The notes beneath the pieces are model-generated. The model had not been told where the DNA came from. It made no database searches and saw nothing but the letters and a program-made list of their open reading frames with translations. Both the position numbers and the translations under genes were made by a program. 64,000 nt of DNA. Origin: CAVSUB01 sp963816725. GTDB taxonomy: Bacteria; Acidobacteriota; Vicinamibacteria; Vicinamibacterales; 2-12-FULL-66-21. Shown piece after piece: positions 16,598 through 24,528 of this stretch (positions are counted from its first letter, which is position 1; every line of letters starts with the position of its first letter). Location of the stretch: contig CAWFMC010000010.1 in NCBI GenBank assembly GCA_963816725.1, positions 248,001 to 312,000 of the forward strand. The letters are read 5' to 3'.

Positions 16598-17741
16598 CGA
16601 ACCGGATGACGTCCGGGGCGCCGCGCAGACCGCCGCTCCGGGCCATCTCGTCGCGGGCATGATCGGCGGTGGTGCCGATGCCCTGGACTCTGAGCTTGAA
16701 CTCGTCGACGTTGGAGGCCCAGCGCATCGCTTCTTCGAGCGTGACCAGCCCCTGCTGATAGAGGCTGAAGATCGACTGATCGAAGCTCTGCATCCCGTAC
16801 TGGGACGTCCCGGCGGCAATCGCGCCGTGGATCAGCCCGGTCTTCTCCTTGTCGACGATGCAGTCGCGGATGAAGGGGGTGCCGAGCATGACTTCGACAG
16901 CCGGCACGCGGCCCATGCCGTCAGCGCGCGGGATGAGGCGCTGCGACACCGCAGCCCGCAGCACGCTGGAGAGCTGGATGCGGACCTGCCGCTGCTGGTG
17001 CGGCGGAAACACCGCGATGATCCGGTTGATCGTTTCCGTCGCGTCGAGCGTGTGCAGCGTCGAGAACACGAGATGCCCGGTCTCGGCGGCGTTGAGCGCC
17101 GTCTCCACGGTCTCGAAGTCGCGCATCTCGCCGACGAGAATGACGTCGGGATCCTGCCGCAGCGCGCTCCGGAGCGCCCGGGCGAAGGAGGTCGTGTCGA
17201 CCGACACCTCGCGCTGGTTGACGATCGACTGATAGTCCCGGTGCAGGTACTCGATCGGGTCCTCGATCGTCATGATGTGAGCCGACCGCGTCGCGTTGAC
17301 GTGGTCGATCATCGCGGCCAGGGTGGTGCTCTTGCCGCTGCCGGTCGTGCCGGTGACGAGGATCAGGCCCCGTTCCTCCAGCGAGATCTGCTTGAGGATG
17401 GGCGGCAGGCCGAGGTCGTCGATGGAACGGATGCCGAACGGGATCACGCGCAGCACGATGCCGACCGTGCCGCGCTGCTGGAAGACGTTGGCCCGGAAGC
17501 GGCCGAGCCCCGCCACGCTGTAGGCCAGGTCGACCTCCTGGGACTTGCGGAACTTCTCGACGTGTTCCGCGCCCATGATCGCCCCGGCCATCGCCTCCGT
17601 GTCGCCGCGATCGAGCCGCTTCTCCTCGGAGGCGATCACCAGCGACCCGTTCACCCGCATGACCGGATAGCTCCCGACCTTGACGTGCAGGTCGGACGCG
17701 CCACTGGCGACGGCGGTTTTCAACAGGTCGTTGATGTGCAT
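16590..17741 (-). CDS. pilT: type IV pilus twitching ATPase PilT
   Basis: Hexameric retraction ATPase of type IV pili on the cytosolic face of the inner membrane, 383 residues from the ATG at 17741 (MHINDLLKTAVASGASDLHV). Upstream in-frame codons give non-homologous sequence. Motifs are Walker A GTTGSGKS (131-138), Asp box IMTIEDPIEYLH, Walker B VILVGEMRD and His box GHLVFSTLHT, ending with the PilT-type AIRE-like EEAMRWASN. No other pilus genes are nearby. Without pilins in the window PilU cannot be excluded, but PilT fits better. Confidence 0.93.
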   Translation of the reverse strand: MHINDLLKTAVASGASDLHVKVGSYPVMRVNGSLVIASEEKRLDRGDTEAMAGAIMGAEHVEKFRKSQEVDLAYSVAGLGRFRANVFQQRGTVGIVLRVIPFGIRSIDDLGLPPILKQISLEERGLILVTGTTGSGKSTTLAAMIDHVNATRSAHIMTIEDPIEYLHRDYQSIVNQREVSVDTTSFARALRSALRQDPDVILVGEMRDFETVETALNAAETGHLVFSTLHTLDATETINRIIAVFPPHQQRQVRIQLSSVLRAAVSQRLIPRADGMGRVPAVEVMLGTPFIRDCIVDKEKTGLIHGAIAAGTSQYGMQSFDQSIFSLYQQGLVTLEEAMRWASNVDEFKLRVQGIGTTADHARDEMARSGGLRGAPDVIRFGA

Positions 17742-17760
17742 GAAAGACCCCTGCTGCGGC

Positions 17761-18741
17761 TCAGCGCTGGCGCCCCGCGGCCGCCGGCGTGGCCCCGACC
17801 GGCTGGAGCGGCTCACCCGGGTAGACGTACGAGAGCCAGCCGTGGCGATCCGGCGTCTCCCCGTTGACCACCGCGAAGAAGGCCTTCTGGATGGCTTCGG
17901 TGACCGGCCCGCGGCGGCCCTGGCCGACGGTGATTTTGTCGACCGACCGGATCGGCGTGACCTCGGCGGCGGTGCCGACGAAGAAGGCCTCGTCGCAGAT
18001 GTAGAGCAGCTCGCGCGGCAGCGCTTCCTCGATCACCGTGTAGCCGTTGTCGCGGGCGATCTGGATGATCGAGTTCCGCGTGATCCCCGGCAGCACCGCA
18101 GCGCCGAGCGGCGGAGTGTAGAGCACGTTGTCGCGGACCAGGAACAGGTTCTGGCCGCTGCCCTCGCTGATCTGCCCGTGGGTGTCCAGCGCGATCCCTT
18201 CACTGTAGCCTTCGACGATTGCTTCCATCTTGATCAACTGCGAGTTCGCGTAGTTGGCCGCGCTCTTGGCCAGCGTCGGGAAGGTGTTCGGCGCGGCGCG
18301 GTTCCACGAGCTCACCCGCACGTCCACTCCCTGCTCCAGCGCATCGTCGCCCAGATAGGCGCCCCATTCCCAGGTCAGGATGGCAATCTCGATCGGACAG
18401 GGGAACGGATTGACGCCGAGCGCTTCGTAGCCCCTGAACACAATCGGCCGGATGTAGCAGGCCTTGAACTCGTTCGCTCGGATGGTCTCCAGCACCGCGT
18501 CCGTCAATGCCGCCTGCGAGATGTCCGGGTCCATGCGGTAGATTTTCGCGGAGTCGAACAGCCGGCGCATGTGGGCGTCGAGCCGGAAGCAGGCGGAGCC
18601 GTTCGGGGTGCTGTAGCACCGGGCCCCCTCGAACACGCCGCTGCCGTAATGCACGACGTGCGACGCGACGTGAATCTTGGCGTCGGCCCAATCCACGAGC
18701 GAGCCATTCATCCAGATTTTGCCGGTGCCGGTGAAGGACAT
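17761..18741 (-). CDS. ilvE: branched-chain amino acid aminotransferase
   Basis: PLP class IV transaminase interconverting Leu/Ile/Val and their keto acids with glutamate/2-oxoglutarate. It has 326 residues. It begins KIWMNGSLVDWADAKIHV, has the early Arg/Tyr-rich GVFEGARCYST, the PLP lysine in NYANSQLIKMEA, the Glu of SEGSGQNLFLV and the phosphate-cup GITRNSIIQIA near residue 215. 19 bp upstream of pilT on the same strand, so possibly cotranscribed despite unrelated roles. Confidence 0.94.
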   Translation of the reverse strand: MSFTGTGKIWMNGSLVDWADAKIHVASHVVHYGSGVFEGARCYSTPNGSACFRLDAHMRRLFDSAKIYRMDPDISQAALTDAVLETIRANEFKACYIRPIVFRGYEALGVNPFPCPIEIAILTWEWGAYLGDDALEQGVDVRVSSWNRAAPNTFPTLAKSAANYANSQLIKMEAIVEGYSEGIALDTHGQISEGSGQNLFLVRDNVLYTPPLGAAVLPGITRNSIIQIARDNGYTVIEEALPRELLYICDEAFFVGTAAEVTPIRSVDKITVGQGRRGPVTEAIQKAFFAVVNGETPDRHGWLSYVYPGEPLQPVGATPAAAGRQR

Positions 18742-18922
18742 CCGCGAGCTCCTTGATGCGGGCGTGAGTGCCGAAGGACGGATCCTAACTGACTGACTGC
18801 ACGCGATTTGCGGCGAAGATAGGGCATCTCGCCATTAGAAAGTCTAGCACAGGCGCCGGGGATGGCCTCTGAGGCCGGAGACAGGTTTGGTGCGACTTCC
18901 AGCCATGTGTCGGAGGGGGCAG

Positions 18923-18957
18923 GCCCTTAGCCTGAAGCCTTAAGCCTGTAGCCGCGT
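18923..18957. repeat. heptamer array, unit GCCTNAA
   Basis: Five back-to-back 7-bp words, each starting GCC and most of the form GCCTNAA or GCCTGTA, with no spacing slips. This is the cleanest heptad register among the short arrays. It lies downstream of the Ser/Thr kinase gene and upstream of ilvE. Confidence 0.75.
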
Positions 18958-18961
18958 TCCA

Positions 18962-18988
18962 GCCCGGCGCTCTACGAAGACGCCGGGC
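18962..18988 (-). terminator. hairpin after the Ser/Thr kinase gene
   Basis: GCCCGGCG and CGCCGGGC form an 8-bp perfect stem with an 11-nt loop, 6 bp beyond the kinase stop codon. No U-run follows, so this is a terminator-like or stabilising hairpin rather than a classical intrinsic terminator. Confidence 0.4.
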
Positions 18989-18994
18989 GTCCCC

Positions 18995-19990
18995 CTATTG
19001 CGCTTCGTTGCAGAACGGGCAGCGGTCGGTGCGGGCGTGAAGCGGCTTGCGGCAGTGCCAGCAGAACCGGGCGGCCGGGGTGTCTCGCTGACGCAGCCGG
19101 CTCTGAAGGCTGACCGGATCCTCGCGCGGCGTGCGCAAGGGCGGTTCGACCGCCGCGATCGAGGCCGGTTGGGGGGTGCGCCGCGACGGCGGCGGCGTGC
19201 GGGCGCCGAGCACATCGTCGAGCAGGTCTGACGCCCGCGCATAGCGGGCGGTGACGTCGGGAGCCATCGCCCGCAGGATGATGTCGCTGATGGCCTTCGG
19301 GATCGCCGGGTTGAGGAGGCGGGGATTCTTCACCAGCTCGCCGGACATCAGCTTCGCCAGGTCCGCCGGCGCGGGTGTGTCGTACGGCAGCGTTCCGGTC
19401 AGCATCTGATACATCGTCACGCCGAGCGAGTAGATGTCCGAGGCGAAGACGGCCTTGCCGTGAAACTGTTCGGGCGCCATGTACGGCGGGCTGCCGATGA
19501 CCGTCGTGCCGTGCGCGGCGATTTCGAGGAATCGCGAGGTGCCGAAGTCCGCCACCTTCAGCATGTCGTTCTCGGCGATCAGCACGTTCGCCGGCCGGAG
19601 ATCGCGGTGTAGCACGCCCTGGCGGTGCGCATGATCCATGGCATTGCAGATCTGGCAGGTGAAGTCGAGCGCTCGCGGCAGCTCGATCGCCCCTTTGAGC
19701 GCGATGATGTTCTCGAGCGTCTCTCCAGGCACGTACTCCATCACGATGAAGAACACACCGTCCTGCTTTTCGGCGGTGGTGATCGCGACGATGTTGGGGT
19801 GGCTCACGCTGGCGAGCAGGCGCGGCTCGCGGAGCAGTTCGCCGAAGTCGAGATTCTGGCGGTGCGGGACCTTGATCGCGACCTTCTTGTCGATCCAGGT
19901 GTCCTGCGCGAGGTAGACCGTGCCAAAGCCGCCGCTGCCGAGGGGGCCGATGATCCGGTACTTGCCGAGCGTCTGGCCTTTGAAGAGCAA
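18995..19990 (-). CDS. serine/threonine protein kinase with C-terminal zinc ribbon
   Basis: Hanks-type kinase, 331 residues, cytosolic: no transmembrane segment or extracellular domain. Gly loop GPLGSGGFGTVY (15-26), VAIK with Lys40, catalytic HRDLRPAN (Asp130; the usual Lys is Arg) and DFG 148-150, then the APE region YMAPEQF. All catalytic residues are present. After a Pro/Arg-rich linker (about 255-295) the last 30 residues hold CWHCRKPL and CPFCNEA, two CxxC pairs forming a zinc ribbon. It may bind nucleic acid or protein; the targets are unknown. Confidence 0.93.
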   Translation of the reverse strand: MLFKGQTLGKYRIIGPLGSGGFGTVYLAQDTWIDKKVAIKVPHRQNLDFGELLREPRLLASVSHPNIVAITTAEKQDGVFFIVMEYVPGETLENIIALKGAIELPRALDFTCQICNAMDHAHRQGVLHRDLRPANVLIAENDMLKVADFGTSRFLEIAAHGTTVIGSPPYMAPEQFHGKAVFASDIYSLGVTMYQMLTGTLPYDTPAPADLAKLMSGELVKNPRLLNPAIPKAISDIILRAMAPDVTARYARASDLLDDVLGARTPPPSRRTPQPASIAAVEPPLRTPREDPVSLQSRLRQRDTPAARFCWHCRKPLHARTDRCPFCNEAQ

Positions 19991-20061
19991 TGTGAATGCC
20001 GTGTGCCGATGGTCGATGGCGCCAGCGTCGGTGCGGGTGATTGCATGGCAGTATAACGCGA

Positions 20062-20820
20062 ATGCCGACCCCGCCGGCCCGCGTCCACCCCCGCTTCCTC
20101 GCTCCTGAACTCGACCCCGCAGCGCCTACGGCCCACCTTCCGGCCGACGAATCGCGACATCTGACACGCGTCCTGCGGCTCGGTGTCGGCGCATTCGTCT
20201 CGGTCTTCGACGGCCGCGGACACGAGTGCCTCGCGACCGTCGCCGAGGCACACGACACGCGGGTAACGCTCACCATTGTCGAGCCCATCGCACCCGTCGC
20301 CGAGCCGGGCGTATCGTTGACGCTGATGATTGCGGTGCTGAAGGGCGCGGCCATGGACGACGTCGTGCGTGACGCGACGATGATGGGCGCGGCGCGGATT
20401 CGGCCGGTGCTGACGGAGCACGTGGCTGTCAAGCCGTCGGTCGCCATGCGCGCCGAGAACGTCGACCGATGGAAGCGGGTCGCGATCGCGGCGGCCAAGC
20501 AATCCCGCCGCGCGACAATCCCGGAGGTCGCGGCGCCGGTCACCTTCGACGCGGCGATGAGTCGCGACGACCCCGGCCTGCGGCTGATGTTCGTCGAACC
20601 CTCGGCCCGGCAGGAAACCCGCTCGGTGCGGTCGCTACTGGGTCAGCCGGCTCCGTCGCATTTGACCCTGCTCGTGGGGCCCGAGGGAGGGTGGGCGGCA
20701 GGGGAGATCGATCTGGCGACTGCGCGTGGCGCGCTGCCGGTGAGCCTCGGGTCCATGACCCTCCGCGCCGACGCGATGCCGATCGCCGCGATCGCGATCG
20801 TACGACTGCTCTGGGAATAG
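20062..20820 (+). CDS. rsmE: 16S rRNA m3U1498 methyltransferase RsmE
   Basis: SPOUT-fold SAM-dependent enzyme methylating U1498 of 16S rRNA. It has 252 residues from the ATG at 20062. The N-terminal PUA-like part has HLTRVLRLGVGAFVSVFDGRG. The C-terminal SPOUT knot shows LLVGPEGGWAAGEID and SLGSMTLRADAMPIAAIAIV, the RsmE signature. It converges on prmA with 17 bp between stops. In many bacteria rsmE follows prmA on the same strand, so an inversion here is likely. Confidence 0.93.
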   Translation: MPTPPARVHPRFLAPELDPAAPTAHLPADESRHLTRVLRLGVGAFVSVFDGRGHECLATVAEAHDTRVTLTIVEPIAPVAEPGVSLTLMIAVLKGAAMDDVVRDATMMGAARIRPVLTEHVAVKPSVAMRAENVDRWKRVAIAAAKQSRRATIPEVAAPVTFDAAMSRDDPGLRLMFVEPSARQETRSVRSLLGQPAPSHLTLLVGPEGGWAAGEIDLATARGALPVSLGSMTLRADAMPIAAIAIVRLLWE

Positions 20821-20837
20821 GGCCGCCGCTGTTGTCG

Positions 20838-21680
20838 TCAGCCGCGGAGCAGCGCGGCAGCCCAGTCGCCTTCGACGCGTTCATCGGCGAGCTCGAGACC
20901 GATCGCGCGAACGACGTCCGGCTGTTCGGCGGAGCTGAACCCGCTGACGATCATCGCTCCTCCGGTCGCGACCAGCGCTCGCAACCGCGCGGCGTGCGCG
21001 ATCAGCACCGCCGCCGTGAGATTGGCCGTCACGACGTCGGCGCGGCCGCCATCGAAGTCCACGAGCTCCTGGCAACTTAGAGTGATGGCCGTCTCAGCGC
21101 CATTGGCAGCCACGTTCTCGCGCGCGTTGTGAATCGCGTCCGGATCGTTGTCCAGCGCCGTCACCGGCCGCGCGCCGAGCGCCCGTCCCGCGAGTGCGAG
21201 CACGCCCGACCCCGTGCCGATGTCGATCAGCGCGCGATGCTTCACTGGGATCGACTGCAGCAGCGCGAGACAGAGACGGGTAGTCTGATGGTGCCCGGTG
21301 CCGAAGCCCATCGAGGGATCGATCACGATGAGGAGTTGATCACCAGGACGGCTGGCAGACAGGTCCCAGGGCGGCGCGACGGTGATCCTGCCGACGGTGA
21401 TGGCGGTCAGGCCGGCCTGGCTGCGCCTCGCCCAGTCTTCATCCGGAACAACGAGCGGGTCGATGGCGCCGAGCCCGTGGGCGGTGAAGCGGGCCAGCGC
21501 GACGGCCGCGGCGTCGCGAACGTCCGTCCCGCGGAAGAAGACGCGCCACCCGTCGGCGGAGTCGAACTCCTGCACGGCGAGTGGCTGGTAGTCGTCAAGC
21601 GCGGCGTAGAGCAGATCCTGGAGCGCTTCGGTAGACGAGTCGACCCGAAAGCGCAGGTCGAGGGCCGGATACTCAGCCAA
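20838..21680 (-). CDS. prmA: ribosomal protein L11 methyltransferase
   Basis: SAM-dependent enzyme that methylates L11. SAM site IDIGTGSGVLALAGRALG in the C-terminal half, with DIGT-type motif I, the post-I Asp in TALDNDPDAI and VVTANLTAAVL in place of the usual NILA. The substrate loop GFGTGHHQTT is present. Starting at the TTG at 21680, which overlaps the dnaJ stop by 8 bp, gives 280 residues, close to family length. A longer in-frame reading to 21749 lies inside dnaJ and adds only basic filler. Last gene of the hrcA-grpE-dnaJ-prmA block. Confidence 0.88.
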   Translation of the reverse strand: MAEYPALDLRFRVDSSTEALQDLLYAALDDYQPLAVQEFDSADGWRVFFRGTDVRDAAAVALARFTAHGLGAIDPLVVPDEDWARRSQAGLTAITVGRITVAPPWDLSASRPGDQLLIVIDPSMGFGTGHHQTTRLCLALLQSIPVKHRALIDIGTGSGVLALAGRALGARPVTALDNDPDAIHNARENVAANGAETAITLSCQELVDFDGGRADVVTANLTAAVLIAHAARLRALVATGGAMIVSGFSSAEQPDVVRAIGLELADERVEGDWAAALLRG

Positions 21681-22812
21681 AGATGTCTTTGACGCGCTCG
21701 AAGAACGGCTTCTCGCCTTCGGTCTCCTCGCCGGCCGCCTTCTCGTCACGGAGGGTCTTGCTCAACTCTTCGAGCAGGTGCTTCTGTTCTTTGGTGAGCT
21801 TCTTCGGCACCGCAACGCGGGCGATGACGTGGAGGTCGCCGTGGCCGCGGCCGGACACGTTCGGCATGCCCTTGCCCCGCACCTTGAAGCGCGTCCCGGC
21901 TTGTGTCCCGGCGGGGACGTGCACTTCTTCGTTGCCGTCGAGCGTCGGGACCTTGATCGTGCCGCCCAAGGCGAGCGTGGGGAACGACACCGGCATCTCG
22001 CAATACAGGTCGTCCTCCTCACGATGGAAGAACGAGTGCTCCTGCACGTGCACGACGACGTAGAGATCGCCCGTCGGACCGCCGGCGGACCCGTGCTCGC
22101 CCTCGCCATAGAGGCGCAGGCGCTGACCGGTCGCGATGCCGGCGGGAATCTTGACCGTCAGCTTCCGTTCGCGGCCGATGCGCCCGGCGCCCCGGCAGCT
22201 CTGACACGGCTTGGCGATGGTCTTGCCCGTCCCGCGGCAGTTCGCGCATGGCCGCGCCACGGTGAGGAATCCCTGCTGGTAGCGCAGCTGCCCGGCGCCC
22301 TTGCACTGGGCGCAGGTCTCCGCATGCGTGCCGGGAGCGGCACCCGAGCCCTTGCAGGTCTCGCAGGTCTCCTCGCGCGGGATCTGGATCGTCGTCTCGG
22401 TGCCGGTGGCGGACTCCTCGAAGGTGATCTCGAGGTCGTAGCGCAGGTCGGCACCGCGCTGCGGCCCGCCGCGCCGCCGCCGGCCACCGAAGATGTCGCC
22501 GAACCCGAACGCGTCGCCGAGGCCTGAGAAGATGTCGCCGAAGTCCGCGAAGATGGTCGGGTCGAAGCCGGCGCCGGCGCCGGCGCCGCTCACGCCCTGG
22601 TGACCGAACCGGTCGTAGAGCGCGCGCTTCTCCTTGTCGGCGAGCACCGCGTAGGCCTCGGCCGCCTCCTTGAAGCGCTCTTCGGCGGTGTGGTCGCCGG
22701 GGTTCTTGTCGGGGTGATACTTGACGGCGAGCTTGCGGTACGCCGTCTTGATCTGGGTGTCGGAGGCTTCGCGATCGACCTCGAGGACCTCGTAGTAGTC
22801 ACGCTTGCTCAC
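21673..22812 (-). CDS. dnaJ: chaperone DnaJ (Hsp40)
   Basis: Co-chaperone that stimulates DnaK. It begins SKRDYYEVLEV with a J domain containing HPD (YHPDKNPGD). A Gly/Phe-rich stretch carries GAGAGAG and FGFGD. Four CxxCxGxG zinc motifs follow (CETCKGSG, CAQCKGAG, CANCRGTG, CQSCRGAG), then the C-terminal substrate domain. The GTG at 22812 is chosen because it gives the standard DnaJ opening and has GAGG 9 bp upstream; an ATG at 22827 overlapping the grpE stop is also possible. 379 residues. Confidence 0.95.
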   Translation of the reverse strand: MSKRDYYEVLEVDREASDTQIKTAYRKLAVKYHPDKNPGDHTAEERFKEAAEAYAVLADKEKRALYDRFGHQGVSGAGAGAGFDPTIFADFGDIFSGLGDAFGFGDIFGGRRRRGGPQRGADLRYDLEITFEESATGTETTIQIPREETCETCKGSGAAPGTHAETCAQCKGAGQLRYQQGFLTVARPCANCRGTGKTIAKPCQSCRGAGRIGRERKLTVKIPAGIATGQRLRLYGEGEHGSAGGPTGDLYVVVHVQEHSFFHREEDDLYCEMPVSFPTLALGGTIKVPTLDGNEEVHVPAGTQAGTRFKVRGKGMPNVSGRGHGDLHVIARVAVPKKLTKEQKHLLEELSKTLRDEKAAGEETEGEKPFFERVKDIFG

Positions 22813-22823
22813 GCTGCCGGCCC

Positions 22824-23348
22824 TCATTGCGCACCCTTCGCGACTCTGACCATTGACGGGCGCAGCAGGCGGTCGCCCAGCATGTAGCCGCGCCGAAAGT
22901 CCTCGATGACCTCACCTTCGCGACGACCCTCGGCCGGGTCGTGCGCGACGGCTTCGTGGAAATTGGGATCGAAGTCGGCGCCCACCGCCTCGATCGGCTG
23001 GACCCCGCGACGGCGCAGGATGTCCTCGAGCCGCTTGTAAATCAGCTCGACGCCGCGCCGATAGGTCTCTGCTCCCTCGGCGCCCGCCTCGGCCTTCAGG
23101 GCCCGCTCGAGATCGTCCATGAGCGGCAGGAGATCCTTCACCAGATCCGCCGCGGCCGCTTCCGAGGCCGCCTGCCGCTCGCGCTCGATGCGCTTGCGAT
23201 AGTTATCGAACTCCGCGGTATTGCGCAGCAGCCGATCGTAGTACTCGTCCCGTTCACGCTGCACGTCCGCCAGCGTGGCGGCATCGGTCTCCGCCGGAGC
23301 GGATTGTTCCGGCGCCGGATCGGCGCCGTTCGTGTATTGCTCGTCCAT
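22824..23348 (-). CDS. grpE: nucleotide exchange factor GrpE
   Basis: Exchange factor for DnaK, a coiled-coil dimer. 174 residues. An acidic, disordered N-terminus (about 1-30) precedes the long helix RDEYYDRLLRNTAEFDNYRKR. The C-terminal wing has the GrpE signature PNFHEAVAHDPAEG and GYMLGDRLLRPSMVRVAK. It lies 42 bp after hrcA and, unusually, is followed directly by dnaJ with no dnaK between. Confidence 0.96.
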   Translation of the reverse strand: MDEQYTNGADPAPEQSAPAETDAATLADVQRERDEYYDRLLRNTAEFDNYRKRIERERQAASEAAAADLVKDLLPLMDDLERALKAEAGAEGAETYRRGVELIYKRLEDILRRRGVQPIEAVGADFDPNFHEAVAHDPAEGRREGEVIEDFRRGYMLGDRLLRPSMVRVAKGAQ

Positions 23349-23390
23349 GATGTGTCGTATGGCAGCGGCCGGTGATCCGGCCGCCTGCGG

Positions 23391-24437
23391 TCAGGGCCTG
23401 CTGCCCCCCATCCGGTTGATGGCCTGGGACAACGAGTCGACGGCGTGAATGGCTTTCGAATACCGCATCCGGCGCGGACCGATGACCCCCACCGCGCGCA
23501 CCGTGCGGCCGTCGGAGTCGCTCGACACGACCAGGCTGAAATGCTGTAGGTCCGGCGCGCTGTTTTCCGAACCGATGACGATCGTCAGACCGTCCGAGCT
23601 GATGTAGTCGTCCAGCAGCTGGAGCAGCCGGCTTTTCTCCTCGATCATCCCGAGCAGCGTGCGCAGCGCTTCGAGCGTGACCTCCGTCTCGTCCCCCCCC
23701 ACATCGTCCAGGAGCAGCGATGCACCCTGTACGAACAGCGTTGGCGCCGAGTCGAGGTCGGCGAACGTCGAGCTCGCCAGCCGTAGCGCGCGGCCGAGCA
23801 GCACGTCGTAGAGGGTCCGTTCCTCGCGCAACCGCTCGAGCACCGCCTGCCGTACCTGCAGCAGTGACTTGCCCTTGAACTCGCTATTCAGGTAATTGGC
23901 CGCCTGGACCAGCTCGGCGCGGTCGTACTCATCGCTCGGTTCGATGATCTTGTGCGAGATGTGGCCGCCCGTGCCGAGCACGATCACCAGCACCCGCCCA
24001 CCGTCCAGCGGCACGAAGTCCAGCCGCTCCAGCGTCGTGGCGTCGACCGCGGGCGCGATGGCGAACCCCACCTGGTGCGAGGCGCGCGAGAGCTCCTGGG
24101 TCAGATGGCTCATCAGGTCCTCGACACTGCCGGCGCGGCGCAAGCGCGCTTCCATCAACGGCGCGGAGCGAGGAGTGCGCCGGTCGGAGAGCAGCGCGTC
24201 CACGTAACAGCGGTATCCGAGGTCGGTCGGGACCCGGCCGGCCGAGGTGTGCGGCTGCTGTACATACCCGAGATCTTCGAGCCGGGACATGATGTTGCGC
24301 AGGGTCGCCGACGACACGCCGAAGCCCCGGTTCGCCAACCACAGCGACGACACGGGTTCGCCCTGATCGATATACGCCTGGACGACGGCCTCAAGGATCC
24401 GTCTATCTCGTTCCGGCAGCTCAGGATGGCGCACCAT
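23391..24437 (-). CDS. hrcA: heat-inducible repressor HrcA
   Basis: Winged-helix repressor of class I heat-shock genes, binding the CIRCE operator with help from GroE. 348 residues from the ATG at 24437. The N-terminal HTH has RDRRILEAVVQAYIDQGEPV and SSATLRNIMSRLEDLGYVQQPHTSAGRVPTDLGY, characteristic of HrcA; the central and C-terminal parts fit the HrcA domain. Upstream in-frame ATGs at 24443 and 24449 fall inside the CIRCE site and are less likely. The CIRCE implies autoregulation of the whole block. Confidence 0.96.
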   Translation of the reverse strand: MVRHPELPERDRRILEAVVQAYIDQGEPVSSLWLANRGFGVSSATLRNIMSRLEDLGYVQQPHTSAGRVPTDLGYRCYVDALLSDRRTPRSAPLMEARLRRAGSVEDLMSHLTQELSRASHQVGFAIAPAVDATTLERLDFVPLDGGRVLVIVLGTGGHISHKIIEPSDEYDRAELVQAANYLNSEFKGKSLLQVRQAVLERLREERTLYDVLLGRALRLASSTFADLDSAPTLFVQGASLLLDDVGGDETEVTLEALRTLLGMIEEKSRLLQLLDDYISSDGLTIVIGSENSAPDLQHFSLVVSSDSDGRTVRAVGVIGPRRMRYSKAIHAVDSLSQAINRMGGSRP

Positions 24438-24442
24438 GGTCA

Positions 24443-24469
24443 TTAGCACTCACGGTCGAGGACTGCTAA
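24443..24469 (-). promoter_or_regulatory. CIRCE operator
   Basis: TTAGCACTC-N9-GACTGCTAA differs from the CIRCE consensus (TTAGCACTC-N9-GAGTGCTAA) at one base. It sits 5 bp upstream of the hrcA start codon and just downstream of a TATAAT box, so bound HrcA would block transcription start. The direct source is the sequence; the mechanism is established for HrcA systems. Confidence 0.93.
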
Positions 24470-24471
24470 TG

Positions 24472-24501
24472 ATTATACGGGAAGAGGCGGCGAACTGGAA
24501 A
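24472..24501 (-). promoter_or_regulatory. hrcA promoter
   Basis: On the minus strand TTTCCA (24501-24496), an 18-bp spacer and a perfect TATAAT (24477-24472) precede the CIRCE. The predicted transcription start falls inside the CIRCE repeat, the expected geometry for repression. It looks like a housekeeping sigma promoter rather than a sigma-32 one. Confidence 0.7.
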
Positions 24502-24528
24502 GCGGCTTGCTTCCGGGGCCCGCGAGCC

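Noticed and set aside
24443..24449. Upstream ATG starts for hrcA
   Set aside because: They lie within the CIRCE operator and add no conserved residues; the ATG at 24437 is a better fit.
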